A stretch of 64,000 nucleotides of DNA, taken from NCBI GenBank assembly GCA_963697915.1, contig OY969103.1:434001-498000 (forward strand), written 5' to 3'. Below the pieces are notes generated by a model. That model had not been told where the DNA came from. It searched no databases and saw only the letters and a list, made by a program, of their open reading frames with translations. Below, piece after piece: positions 42,833 through 53,039 of this stretch (positions are counted from its first letter, which is position 1; every line of letters starts with the position of its first letter). This DNA comes from VRUE01 sp963697915 (GTDB lineage: Bacteria > Actinomycetota > Thermoleophilia > Solirubrobacterales > 70-9). The translations under genes were made by a program, and so were the position numbers.

Positions 42833-42863
42833 GACGAGGATCGGGTGTCCCCCGATCCTCGTC
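42833..42863 (-). terminator. Hairpin terminator at the Rpf-like gene stop
   Basis: GACGAGGATCGG and CCGATCCTCGTC form a perfect 12-base stem with a 7-base loop overlapping the stop of the Rpf-like gene. There is no T run, as in many actinobacterial terminators. Confidence 0.6.
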
Positions 42864-43407
42864 AGCCGCAAACGGGCCAGGGGCTGGAGCCCGACTGGGC
42901 GTAGAGCAGCGCCGCGCGGTAGTCCTGCTCTTCCTCGGAGGCCGCCGCCGGGTCACCGGAGCCGCCGACCGTCGCCCAGGTTTCGAAGCTGAACTGGTAC
43001 TTGCCGCGATAGCTGCCGTCGGCGGAGACCGCTGCCGGGTTGCCGCCGGACTCGCAGGAGGCGATCGCTTCCAGCGTGCCCATCGAGACCCCTCCCGGCA
43101 GAGTCGCGAACGCTTCGCGTTGCTCGCGGCGCAGGCGGGCGGCGTGGGCGCGGCGGGCGGCGCGCAGGCGGGCGGCGCGAGCGCGGCGGGCATCGCGGAT
43201 GCGCTTGGCGGCGGCGCGCATCTCGGTGCGCAGGCTGTGCCGGTGCCGGGTCACGGAGGCCAGGCCGACCGGCTCGGCGTCGGCGATGCCGATCCGCAGC
43301 TGGCCGGAGCTGCCGCGCGGGTCGGAATCCGTCGCGGCGAAGGCGGCGGCCGGGAAGACGACAACGGCGATGAGAATGAGAACTGAGTATGTGCGCTTTG
43401 TGAGCAA
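42862..43407 (-). CDS. Resuscitation-promoting-factor-like muralytic protein
   Basis: A 181-residue secreted protein with a signal peptide (SVLILIAVVVFPAAAFA), an Arg/Ala-rich helical linker (about residues 60-105) and a C-terminal Rpf/transglycosylase domain of about 75 residues. The domain's features are ASCESGGNPAAVSADGSYRG with the catalytic Glu, KYQFSFETWATVGGSG, and a closing CG that pairs with the first Cys as a disulfide. Rpf enzymes cut peptidoglycan and wake dormant actinobacterial cells. The upstream region has two inverted repeats and an AT-rich core, so it is probably regulated; I see no c-di-AMP riboswitch. Confidence 0.88.
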   Translation of the reverse strand: MLTKRTYSVLILIAVVVFPAAAFAATDSDPRGSSGQLRIGIADAEPVGLASVTRHRHSLRTEMRAAAKRIRDARRARAARLRAARRAHAARLRREQREAFATLPGGVSMGTLEAIASCESGGNPAAVSADGSYRGKYQFSFETWATVGGSGDPAAASEEEQDYRAALLYAQSGSSPWPVCG

Positions 43408-43442
43408 GCGCTAAACCGTGGCGAGGTTTTGCGCCCAGTTGG

Positions 43443-43488
43443 GTGAGTGCGCTCACACAATTAACACTTTTAGTGCGTATCGGCACTA
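43443..43488. promoter_or_regulatory. Divergent control region between Rpf and purU genes
   Basis: Within the 192-base gap are GTGAG with CTCAC (43443-43456) and TAGTGC with GCACTA (43471-43488), two inverted repeats around an AT-rich core (TTAACACTTTTAG). Either could be an operator of the Rpf-like gene. The assignment rests on symmetry and position only. Confidence 0.4.
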
Positions 43489-43599
43489 GTCCAGGCACGG
43501 ATCGCGTTTCAGCTCCACAAGCGATTCTGCCGCGAGATCTCGATTTTGCGCGCATAAGGCGCACGATCGAGTCTCGACAAGACGTCACCGCCAGCCGCG

Positions 43600-44463
43600 A
43601 TGATGCGGCCCATCGACGAGCATCCGACATCGCGCCTCCTCCTCGCCTGTCCCGATCAGCCCGGGCTGATCGCCGCGGTCAGCGGCTTCCTCGCCGCGGC
43701 CGGCCGCAACATCGTCGACGCCGACCAGCACTCCAGCCACGAGGGCCGCTTCTTCATGCGGATGGCCTTCGAGCAGGCGCCGGAGGGCGAGCGGGCGGCG
43801 CTCTACGAGCGCTTCGCGCACGAGATCGCCGAGCCGCTGCGAATGGAGCACCACTTCGCCGAGTCCGACGCCACCCCGCGGGTGGCGATCATGGTCTCGC
43901 GCGAGGACCACTGCCTCTCCGACCTGCTCTGGCGCTGGCGCAGCGGCGAGCTCGGCGCCGAGCTGGTCGCGGTCGTCTCCAACCACCCCGACCACGCCGG
44001 CCAGGTCGAGTCGCTCGGCCTGCCCTTCCACCACGTGCCGGTCGAGAAGGGCCGGCGCGAGCAGTCCGAGGCACGGGCCCTCGAGCTGCTGGGCGGGAAC
44101 GTCGACCTGCTCGTCCTCGCCCGCTACATGCAGATCCTCTCGGCCGGCTTCCTGCGCGGGATCGGGGCGCCGGCGATCAACATCCATCACTCCTTCCTGC
44201 CCGCCTTCGTCGGCGCCGACCCGTACGCCCGCGCCCACGAGCGCGGCGTCAAGCTGATCGGCGCCACCGCGCACTACGTCACCGAGGAGCTCGACGCGGG
44301 GCCGATCATCGACCAGGACGTGACCAGGGTCAGCCACCGCGACGAGATCGACGACCTGGTGCGGATCGGGCGCGACATCGAGCGCCTCGTCCTCTCCCGT
44401 GCGGTCAAGGCCCATCTCGACGACCGGGTCCTTCTGGACGGAGATCGCACGATCGTCTTCTGA
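43600..44463 (+). CDS. purU: Formyltetrahydrofolate deformylase
   Basis: PurU hydrolyses 10-formyltetrahydrofolate to formate and tetrahydrofolate, supplying formate for purine synthesis and balancing one-carbon pools. The 287-residue protein has an N-terminal ACT domain (LLLACPDQPGLIAAVSGFLA, residues 13-32) and a formyltransferase domain. The catalytic triad region reads INIHHSFLPAFVGADPYARA near residue 198 with TAHYVTEELDAGPIIDQD near 227. The tandem His-His after Asn is the PurU form. It is followed by a hairpin and the P450 gene. Confidence 0.94.
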   Translation: MMRPIDEHPTSRLLLACPDQPGLIAAVSGFLAAAGRNIVDADQHSSHEGRFFMRMAFEQAPEGERAALYERFAHEIAEPLRMEHHFAESDATPRVAIMVSREDHCLSDLLWRWRSGELGAELVAVVSNHPDHAGQVESLGLPFHHVPVEKGRREQSEARALELLGGNVDLLVLARYMQILSAGFLRGIGAPAINIHHSFLPAFVGADPYARAHERGVKLIGATAHYVTEELDAGPIIDQDVTRVSHRDEIDDLVRIGRDIERLVLSRAVKAHLDDRVLLDGDRTIVF

Positions 44464-44466
44464 CCT

Positions 44467-44488
44467 CGTTTGGCTGAACAGCCAAACG
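44467..44488 (+). terminator. Hairpin after purU
   Basis: CGTTTGGCT and AGCCAAACG form a perfect nine-base stem with a four-base loop, three bases after the purU stop. There is no T run. It probably ends or attenuates the purU transcript before the P450 gene. Confidence 0.5.
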
Positions 44489-44509
44489 ACGCGCTATGGT
44501 CCCGGTGAG

Positions 44510-45833
44510 ATGGAGCAGGCGACCCTCTCTCCTCCCGCCGCACTGAGCCCACCCCGCTTCCCGCCGGGCTCGCGGGCGCCCTCGCCGTTCCAGGCCCTGC
44601 GCTACGCGCGCGAGCCGCTCGGCTTCCTGCTCGGGCTGCAGCGCCGCTACGGGGACATGTTCACGGTCAAGTTCCCCTACTTCGGCAGGATCGTCTACAT
44701 CGCCAGCCCGCAGCTGGTCAAAGAGGTCTTCACCGGCTCCCCCGAGGTCTTCCACGCCGGCGAGGCCAACGCCAGCGTGCTCGAGCCGGCGCTCGGGCCG
44801 AACTCGGTCCTCACCCTCGACGAGGCCCCGCACATGCGCCAGCGCAAGCTGCTGCTGCCGCCCTTCCACGGCAAGAACATCGAGGGCTACGGCGAGCTGA
44901 TCCGCGAGATGACGATGCTGGAGATGGAGCGCTGGCCGGTCGGCGAGACCTTCGCCCTGCGCCCCCACACCCAGCGCATCACCCTGGCGGTGATCATGCG
45001 CGCCGTCTTCGGCGTCCACGACGAGGAGCGGCTGGTCCGCTTCGGGCGGCTGATCGACGAGTTCAGCCAACGCGTCAACCTGATCACCGGGCTGCCGATG
45101 CTGCGCCGTGACCTCGGCCGCTGGAGCCCCTGGACGCGCTTCCTGCGCTCGCGCGAGGCGCTCGACGAGTTCATCTACGAGGAGATCGCCCTGCGGCGAG
45201 CCGAGGTCGAGGCCGGCGAGGAGGGCCACGACGACGTCCTCTCACTGCTGCTCGCCGCCCGCTACGACGACGGCGAGCCGATGAGCGACGTCGAGCTGCG
45301 CGACGAGCTGATCACCGTGCTCGGCGCCGGCCACGAGACGACCGCGACCGGGCTCGCCTGGACGATGGAGCGGGTCCTGCGGGCGCCGCGGGTGCTGGCC
45401 AAGCTGCGCGACTCGGTCGCCGCCGGTGAGGACGAGTACCTCGACGCGACGATCAAGGAGTCGCTGCGGGCGCGGCCGGTGATCATCGACGTCGCCCGCA
45501 AGCTGACCCGGCAGACGCGGATCGGCGGCTACGACCTGGCGGCGGGCACCTTCGTGATGCCGGCGATCGCCGCCCTGCACTACCGCGAGGACCTCTTCCC
45601 CAGCCCCGAGGAGTTCCGTCCCGAGCGCTTCCTCGACGACAAGACCGACACCTACGCCTGGATCCCGTTCGGCGGCGGCGTGCGGCGCTGCATCGGCGCT
45701 GCCTTCGCCGAATACGAGATGCGGATCGTGCTGCGGGCGATGCTCGAGCGGGCCGAGCTCAGCGCCCCCGACCCCGCACCGGAAAAGGTCAAGGTCCGCA
45801 ACATCACCCTCGCCCCGGGCAAGGGCACCCGGG

Positions 45834-45859
<26 letters not shown>
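44510..45859 (+). CDS. Cytochrome P450
   Basis: A 449-residue soluble bacterial P450 monooxygenase. All family hallmarks are present: the I-helix oxygen-binding GAGHETTATGL at residues 272-282, the ExxR motif in KESLRARP (Glu317, Arg320) and the haem loop FGGGVRRCIG with the cysteine ligand at 394. The substrate cannot be told. No ferredoxin or reductase gene is adjacent, so redox partners are elsewhere. The start ATG (44510) lies 21 bases after the purU hairpin, within a weak GGTGAG site. The 3' end overlaps the convergent ABC-F gene by 26 bases. Confidence 0.94.
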
Positions 45860-47744
<1,885 letters not shown>

Positions 47745-47790
47745 GCCGACAGGATGCCGAAGCCGCGCGGTGCGGCGTAACCTGCGCAGC

Positions 47791-48297
47791 GTGGAACGGG
47801 AGCAGCTACGGGGGATCCAGGCGCCACTGAAGGAGCGCTACGAGAGTGATCCCGCGGCCGCGCTGGTCACCCTCGCGGCTTCCGGATCGCTGGGCGAGGG
47901 CGTCTCCTGCAGCGTCGACACCGGCCGGGCACTGGCCGAGGCGGGGCTGCATCCGGCCTCGGGTGGCGACGGCTCGCTGCTCTGCTCGGGCGACATGCTG
48001 CTCGAGGCGCTGGTCGCCTGCGCAGGAGTGACCCTGCGGGCGGTCGCGACCTCCCTCGGAATCGCGGTCGAGTCGGGCACGGTGCGGGCCGAGGGCGACC
48101 TCGACTTCCGCGGCACGATGGCGGTCAGCCGCGACGCCCCGGTCGGCTTCCGCGCGATCCGCCTCCACTTCGACCTCGACACCGACGCCGGCGACGAGGA
48201 ACTGGCGAGCCTGCTGAAGCTGACCGAGCGCTACTGCGTCGTCTTCCAGTCCCTCTCCAGCCCACCGCAGCTGTCGGTCGCGCTGCAAGCCGAGTAG
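47791..48297 (+). CDS. OsmC-family protein
   Basis: A 168-residue OsmC/Ohr-fold protein, likely a thiol peroxidase or related detoxifier. The first reactive cysteine is in MLLEALVACAGVTLRAVATS near residue 75 and the second in ERYCVVFQSLSSPP near 149, the usual spacing. I take the GTG at 47791; the frame is open further upstream but runs into the divergent ABC-F promoter. It is followed four bases later by the metallo-beta-lactamase-fold gene, so the two form an operon. Confidence 0.85.
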   Translation: MEREQLRGIQAPLKERYESDPAAALVTLAASGSLGEGVSCSVDTGRALAEAGLHPASGGDGSLLCSGDMLLEALVACAGVTLRAVATSLGIAVESGTVRAEGDLDFRGTMAVSRDAPVGFRAIRLHFDLDTDAGDEELASLLKLTERYCVVFQSLSSPPQLSVALQAE

Positions 48298-48300
48298 CCG

Positions 48301-49248
48301 ATGCCCGGCCCGCTGCGACACATCGCCGAGCTGGCCAAGGCGCGGGCGACGCGGCGCTCGGGCGAGCGCGACGACGGCCAGGCGCTGGTGGAGCTGGAGC
48401 AGCGGCCCCTGGAGCTGCCCGCCGGGCTCGAGGTCGAGTGGCTGGGCGTGTCCGGCTACCGGATCACCTGCGAGGGGCGGACGCTCTTCGTCGATCCCTA
48501 CCTCTCGCGAGTGCCGCTGCGCTCGCTGCTGCTGCGCAGAAGGGCCCTGCCCGACCCGGCGGCAATGGAGCGCTTCGGCGGCGCCGCGGGAGAGGTCGTC
48601 GGCGTGCTGGTCGGCCACACCCACTTCGACCACGCGGTCGACGCCCCGGCGATCGCGCGGCGCACCGGCTGCAAGGCCTACGGCTCGGCCTCACTGGTCA
48701 ACCTGATGGCGCTGCACGGCCTCGCCGAGAGCGCGGTCGAGGTCGAGCCCTACCGCGCCTACGAGCTGGGCCCGTTCGTCGTCCGCTTCACGCCCAGCGT
48801 CCACTCGAAGCTGCTGCTCGGGCTCGCCGTCCCCTACGACGGCGAACTGACCTGCGAGCACCTCGACTCGCTCTCCCCCGGCGCCTACCGCTGCGGCCAG
48901 GTCTGGGGGATATCGATCGAGGTCGCGGGGGTGACCTTCTACCACCAGGGCAGCGCCAACCTCGTCGACGACGCGGTGCGCGAGCGCGGCGTCGACTACT
49001 TCCTCGCCGGCATCGCCGGCCGCAACTTCACCCGCGACTACTGGCACCGCATCCTCCCCCGGCTCGAACCGCGCGTCGTCGTCCCCACCCACTACGACAA
49101 CTTCTTCCGCCCCCTCGGCCGGCCGCTGGAGTTCGTCTCCAACGTCCAGCTCGCCCAGCTCCCCGAGGAGATCGGCGCCGTCACGTCAGACATCGAGCTG
49201 GCCGCCCTCCCCCGCAGCGACGACGCACCTCTCGCGACACCCTCGTAA
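48301..49248 (+). CDS. Metallo-beta-lactamase-fold hydrolase (UlaG/UPF0173-like)
   Basis: A 315-residue metal-dependent hydrolase. The zinc-binding motif GHTHFDHAVD occurs near residue 105, further ligands are His in FTPSVHSKLL near 165 and His in VVPTHYDNFF near 265; FVDPYLSR near 63 is the strand common to UlaG-like and UPF0173 members. The substrate is unknown. An N-terminal Arg-rich stretch of about 40 residues precedes the domain. It is probably cotranscribed with the OsmC-family gene. Confidence 0.88.
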   Translation: MPGPLRHIAELAKARATRRSGERDDGQALVELEQRPLELPAGLEVEWLGVSGYRITCEGRTLFVDPYLSRVPLRSLLLRRRALPDPAAMERFGGAAGEVVGVLVGHTHFDHAVDAPAIARRTGCKAYGSASLVNLMALHGLAESAVEVEPYRAYELGPFVVRFTPSVHSKLLLGLAVPYDGELTCEHLDSLSPGAYRCGQVWGISIEVAGVTFYHQGSANLVDDAVRERGVDYFLAGIAGRNFTRDYWHRILPRLEPRVVVPTHYDNFFRPLGRPLEFVSNVQLAQLPEEIGAVTSDIELAALPRSDDAPLATPS

Positions 49249-49305
49249 CGAACTTCTTGCACCAAGCGCACCACGCGCGCGTCGGGGGCCCCTACGGTGC
49301 TGCGC

Positions 49306-49539
49306 ATGACCCCAGTCGACGCAGGCAGCATCCGGGAGTTCCTCGAAGCCATCATCGCTGCCTTCTCCGTGCTCGGAGGCGTAATGGCTTACTGCAGTGG
49401 CTACGCTGCTTCAGCCGCGTTTTCCCAAGGTCAACCGGCGGAAGAAGTAGCTCGCAATATCGACGCAGGACTGGCGCTTGGTTTCAACCTCGGCGCTCCC
49501 ACGGCGATCATGGCTCTTATGATCATGGGGTGGACCTAA
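49306..49539 (+). CDS. Small membrane protein, first of a pair
   Basis: A 77-residue protein with two hydrophobic segments (EAIIAAFSVLGGVMAY near residue 13 and GFNLGAPTAIMALMIMG near 60) and a polar loop between. I do not recognise it. The stop overlaps the next start in TAATG, so the two genes are coupled. The codon use is less GC-rich than the neighbours. Confidence 0.6.
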   Translation: MTPVDAGSIREFLEAIIAAFSVLGGVMAYCSGYAASAAFSQGQPAEEVARNIDAGLALGFNLGAPTAIMALMIMGWT

Positions 49540-49724
49540 TGAAACGTTTTGTACTTGCCCCACGAGGAGGCCTTGTTCTCGGTGTGACCATCTCTGTTCT
49601 GGTCGGTATCGCAGTGTTCGGCTTCGGCGCCCCGCCTTTGATTCTGCTGCCGGCGGTCCTTATCCCCGGCACGGTTTTCCTCGAGCTGCAGCTGCGTGAG
49701 CTCAATCGATCTGACCGGCACTGA
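49539..49724 (+). CDS. Small membrane protein, second of a pair
   Basis: A 61-residue protein with two closely spaced hydrophobic segments (GLVLGVTISVLVGIAVFGFG and LILLPAVLIPGTVFLELQ) and a charged C-terminus (RELNRSDRH). The function is unknown. It begins in the stop of the preceding gene. The base composition is unlike the flanking OsmC and DUF1697 genes, hinting at transfer. Confidence 0.6.
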   Translation: MKRFVLAPRGGLVLGVTISVLVGIAVFGFGAPPLILLPAVLIPGTVFLELQLRELNRSDRH

Positions 49725-49731
49725 CTTCCCG

Positions 49732-50268
49732 TTAGGCCAAGTACTTCGCGGCGATCTGGGCGATGGTGCCCTTGGTCCTGATCGTGGTCGGCCCGAGGCC
49801 GTTGGCGAGCGCGGTCAGGTCGAGGTCGGATTCGGAGATGCCCCCCTTGGGGAGCCAGTAGAGCTCGCGGTCCTTGATCGCGAGGCGGTCGGCGTCGGTC
49901 GAGAGGGCGAGCGCTTCCTTTTTCGCGGTGGCGGAGGGCTTCTCGAGTAGGAAAGCAACCTGGAGTTTGCCCGCCGAGGCCGCGACCTCCTTCTCGTCGA
50001 AGGGCTCCTGGGCGGCGATCGCCCGCACCTCCTCGTCGCTGCGCAAGAAGACCGGGACCTCGTAGGCGAGCAGCTCGCCGAGGTCTCGTTCGAGGTCGGC
50101 GGTGAGCTTCGCCTCCCGCTCGTCCTTGCTGAAGATCACGTTGCCGCTCGCGCGGAAGGTGTCGACCTCTTCGCAGCCGATGGTTTCGAAGTGGGAGCGC
50201 AGATCGGCGTTGGTGATCCGCCGCTTGCCGATGTTCATCCCGCGCAGGAAAGCGACGTAACGAGCCAT
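49732..50268 (-). CDS. DUF1697 protein
   Basis: A 178-residue cytoplasmic protein of the DUF1697 family, of unknown biochemical role. The family start MARYVAFLRGMNIGKRRITN is distinctive, followed by ADLRSHFETIGCEEVDTFRA and ASGNVIFSKDE. The ATG at 50268 is the obvious start. It is divergent from the peroxiredoxin-like gene with 29 bases between starts. Confidence 0.88.
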   Translation of the reverse strand: MARYVAFLRGMNIGKRRITNADLRSHFETIGCEEVDTFRASGNVIFSKDEREAKLTADLERDLGELLAYEVPVFLRSDEEVRAIAAQEPFDEKEVAASAGKLQVAFLLEKPSATAKKEALALSTDADRLAIKDRELYWLPKGGISESDLDLTALANGLGPTTIRTKGTIAQIAAKYLA

Positions 50269-50297
50269 TACGCCGCAGCCTACGAGACGATCCAGAG

Positions 50298-50858
50298 GTG
50301 AGCGACTACCTCGCCCTGCCCGACGACCTGCCGGTCCCCGAGGACGACGGCGCGGCCCACCACCTCGGGGGAGTGCCGGTGCCGACCCTCGCGCTGCCCT
50401 CGACCCAAGGAGGCTCACTGGACCTGTCGGAGCTGGCGCACGAGCGGCTCGTCGCCTACGTCTACCCGCGCACCGGCGTGCCGGGGCAACCGCTGCCGGC
50501 GGGCTGGGACGACATCCCCGGCGCCCGCGGATGCACCCCGCAGAGCTGCGCCTACCGCGACGCCCTCGCCGAGTTCAGGCGCCTCGGCGCCACCGTGGCC
50601 GGGATCAGCGCCCAGTCGCCCGCCGAGCAGCGCGAGTTCGCCGCGCGCGAGCACATCCCCTTCCCGCTGCTCAGCGACAGCGGGCTCGAGCTGGCCACAT
50701 CGCTCCGCCTGCCGACCTTCGCGGTCGACGGAATGACCCTCTACCGCCGCCTCACCTTCGTCGCCGAGGCCGGCCGCATCGTCAAGACCTTCTACCCCGT
50801 CTTCCCACCCGACCGCAACGCAGCCGAGGTCATCGGCTGGCTCTCGCGACCCTCATGA
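50298..50858 (+). CDS. Peroxiredoxin-like protein (AhpC/TSA, BCP-like)
   Basis: A 186-residue thioredoxin-fold peroxidase. The peroxidatic cysteine region reads ARGCTPQSCAYRDALAEF near residue 77, corresponding to the GCTxQxC loop of bacterioferritin comigratory protein, and ISAQSPAEQREFA follows. An insertion (GVPGQPLPAGWDDIPG) lengthens the active-site loop. The start is GTG at 50298. Its TGA stop is immediately followed, in the same frame, by a LAGLIDADG reading frame that has no start codon of its own. Confidence 0.85.
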   Translation: MSDYLALPDDLPVPEDDGAAHHLGGVPVPTLALPSTQGGSLDLSELAHERLVAYVYPRTGVPGQPLPAGWDDIPGARGCTPQSCAYRDALAEFRRLGATVAGISAQSPAEQREFAAREHIPFPLLSDSGLELATSLRLPTFAVDGMTLYRRLTFVAEAGRIVKTFYPVFPPDRNAAEVIGWLSRPS

Positions 50859-51212
50859 CCGACATCGAGCCGCTGGCTCGCAGGCTGGCTGGAGGGTGAG
50901 GGGAGCTTTCTCGCGCCCCCTCCATCTGACCCGCGGCGCCCTCGAATCTCCGGCACGACAAAGGACCGAGATGTCGCCGCAGAGGTGGCTCGGCTATTTC
51001 GTGTTCGACCCTCTTATGAGCACTCACAGCGTTCCCGCGCCAATGGGTGGGCGCCAACCTGGCGAGTGCTCCTCAGAGGACCGCGGGCGATCGCATTGAT
51101 GACAGCGATCCGGTCTGTGGCCGGCGTCCGTAGGAAGCAACAGATCGCCAATGCCCTCCACGCAGTCAAACAGGCCGACGCCAGCCTCCGTCGAGGCGGC
51201 GTGCGTGCTTGA
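50859..51212 (+). pseudogene. LAGLIDADG homing endonuclease reading frame without start codon
   Basis: Between the TGA at 50856-50858 and the TGA at 51210-51212 the frame encodes about 117 residues of a LAGLIDADG endonuclease: SRWLAGWLEGEGSFLAPPPS, TTKDRDVAAEVARLFRVRPS, WRVLLRGPRAIALMTAIRSV and GVRRKQQIANALHAV. There is no ATG, GTG or TTG before the LAGLIDADG helix; the first is a GTG near residue 44. An ATG at 50855 opens a different frame (MTDIEPLARRLAGG, then stop) that resembles the lost N-terminus, so one inserted or deleted base could restore the gene. It lies 14 bases from the 3' end of the tmRNA gene. Confidence 0.72.
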
Positions 51213-51226
51213 AAATGATCACTTGA

Positions 51227-51586
51227 TGGAGGCGCCGAGAATCGAACTCGGGTGCCTGGCCGTAGCGCGAAGGCTTCTACAGGTTTAGCCGGCGCTTGAT
51301 TCTCGGCTCCCGGGGTCCACGCCGGCGGGCACTACGGGAGACAGAGCCCTCTGAAATTTCCCCTTGCGGACGGGGCGATCCGCCTGGGTAAGCCCGCAAT
51401 TGAAGCCGGTGCCCCTCTCCGCGGGCTGGAAAGGGCCGACTCTCACATCACTTAGCTATTGACTAAGCGGCGAGGGCGAACTCATGGTCCGCACGTATTG
51501 GTTGGTGCCGGTGTTTTACGAGGCCTCCGGCCACCTCGACCTGCAACCTTTCGCACGGACCGACCAAGTCGAAGCCTGTCGCCCCC
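51227..51586 (-). ncRNA. ssrA: Transfer-messenger RNA
   Basis: tmRNA rescues ribosomes stalled on broken mRNA by acting as tRNA-Ala and then as template for a degradation tag. On the minus strand GGGGGCG at the 5' end pairs with CGCCTCC near the 3' end to close the acceptor stem; the T arm reads CCGAGTTCGATTCTCGG, and the discriminator A is at 51227. CCA is not encoded. The tag frame ends in EFALAA and a TAG at 51465-51463, inside a CTTAG/CTAAG hairpin as expected. The resume codon is uncertain; if it is GTA at 51519 the tag has 18 residues. smpB lies 3 kb away on the same strand. Confidence 0.95.
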
Positions 51587-51649
51587 GTGCTATGTGCGCT
51601 CAATTGTACGCTGCGCCAATGATTCGGCTGCGATCGAGCGTGCATCCCG

Positions 51650-53026
51650 ATGCCGGGGCATGAATTCGACGTGATCGTGATCGGCGCCGGCGCTCCGGGC
51701 GAGGTCTGCGCCGGGCGCCTGGCCGACGGCGGGCTGCGGGTCGCGATCGTCGAGAGCCACCTGGTCGGCGGCGAGTGCTCCTACTACGCCTGCATGCCCT
51801 CCAAGGCCCTGCTGCGCCCCGGCGAGCTGCTGGCCGAGGCCCGGCGCGTGCCCGGCGTCTCCGCCGCGGTGACCGGTGACCTCGACCCTGACGCGGTCCT
51901 CAGCCGCCGCGACGAGGTGATCCATGACCTCGACGACTCCGGCCAGCTGCCCTGGCTGGAAGAGCACGGGATCGAGCTCTTCCGCGGCGCCGGGCGGCTG
52001 ACAGGCGAGCGCCGGGTCGCCGTCGGCGATCAGGAGCTGACCGCGACCAAGGCGGTCGTCGTCGCCACCGGCAGCGGTGCGGCGATGCCGCCGATCGAGG
52101 GCCTCGACTCGGTGCGCACCTGGAACAACCGCGACGCGACCACCGCCAAGCGGGTCCCGCCGAGCATGGTCATCCTCGGCGGCGGGCCGGTCGGCTCGGA
52201 GCTGGCCCAGGCCTGGGCGACGCTGGGCTCGGCAGTGACCTTGGTCGAGGGCGAGGAGCGGCTGCTGCCGCGCGAGGAGCCCTTCGCCGGTGAGCAGGTG
52301 GCCGACTCGCTGCGCGACTCCTACGGGGTCGAGGTCCGCACCGGCGTCCTCGCCCAGCGGGTCACCAGCGCCGGCGAGGGCATCGCCGTCGCGCTCGAGG
52401 ACGGCAGCCAGGCCGAGGGCAGCGAGCTGCTGGTCGCGATCGGCCGCGTACCGCGTACCGCCGAGATCGACCTCGACTCGGCCGGCGTCGAGCCCGGCGA
52501 ACACGGCTTTCTCGAGACCGACGACCGGCTGCGGGTAGGCGGGCGCGAGTGGCTTTACGCGGTCGGAGACGTCAACGGCCGGGCGCTCTTCACCCACACC
52601 GGCAAGTACCAAGCTTGGGTCGCAGCCGAGAACCTGCTCGGCCGGGAGGTGACCGCGCTCGCCGAAGGCCTGGGCTCGCCGCGCGTGACCTTCACCGACC
52701 CCCAGGTCGCCGCCGTCGGCAAGACGCTCGCCCAGGCGGAGGAAGCCGGGATCGACGCGCGCGCGGTCGACGTCCCCACCGACGGCACCGCCGGCGCCAG
52801 CTTCCAGGGCAAGGGCACGAGCGGCACCTCGCGGCTCGTCGTCGACCGGGCGACGGAGCGAATCGTCGGCGCCACCTTCACCGGCTTCGAGACCGCCGAC
52901 TTCCTCCACGCCGCGACCGTCGCCCTGGTCGGCGAGGTCCCCCTGCCGACGCTGCGCCATGCCGTCGCCGCCTACCCCAGCCGCAGCGAGGTCTGGCTCA
53001 AGCTGCTCGAGGCCTACGGCCTCTAA
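51650..53026 (+). CDS. Pyridine nucleotide-disulfide oxidoreductase, class I-like
   Basis: A 458-residue FAD-dependent oxidoreductase of the lipoamide dehydrogenase/mercuric reductase family. FAD site: FDVIVIGAGAPGEV at the N-terminus; redox-active disulfide: GGECSYYACMPSKALLRP near residue 42 (two cysteines four apart); NAD site: MVILGGGPVGSELAQAW near 178; second FAD site LYAVGDVNGRALFTH near 305. The C-terminal HPT/HPTxSE histidine is replaced: the segment is AVAAYPSRSEVWLKLLEAYG, so the usual acid-base His is Tyr. This points to a different electron acceptor than lipoamide. It is divergent from tmRNA. Confidence 0.9.
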   Translation: MPGHEFDVIVIGAGAPGEVCAGRLADGGLRVAIVESHLVGGECSYYACMPSKALLRPGELLAEARRVPGVSAAVTGDLDPDAVLSRRDEVIHDLDDSGQLPWLEEHGIELFRGAGRLTGERRVAVGDQELTATKAVVVATGSGAAMPPIEGLDSVRTWNNRDATTAKRVPPSMVILGGGPVGSELAQAWATLGSAVTLVEGEERLLPREEPFAGEQVADSLRDSYGVEVRTGVLAQRVTSAGEGIAVALEDGSQAEGSELLVAIGRVPRTAEIDLDSAGVEPGEHGFLETDDRLRVGGREWLYAVGDVNGRALFTHTGKYQAWVAAENLLGREVTALAEGLGSPRVTFTDPQVAAVGKTLAQAEEAGIDARAVDVPTDGTAGASFQGKGTSGTSRLVVDRATERIVGATFTGFETADFLHAATVALVGEVPLPTLRHAVAAYPSRSEVWLKLLEAYGL

Positions 53027-53039
53027 GAGGCTCTAAGGC

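Noticed and set aside
43408..43599. A c-di-AMP (ydaO) riboswitch before the Rpf-like gene, as is common in actinobacteria
   Set aside because: I could not find the conserved purine-rich core of that riboswitch in this gap; only two small inverted repeats are present.
50856..50858. Selenocysteine or deliberate TGA read-through from peroxiredoxin into the LAGLIDADG frame
   Set aside because: No SECIS-like hairpin follows the TGA, the peroxiredoxin is already complete at this point, and a lost start codon by frameshift explains the arrangement more simply.
51227..51290. A separate tRNA gene, because of the T arm and acceptor-like end
   Set aside because: The partner 5' strand lies about 350 bases away and the tag frame and pseudoknot-rich body are in between, so it is the tRNA-like part of tmRNA.
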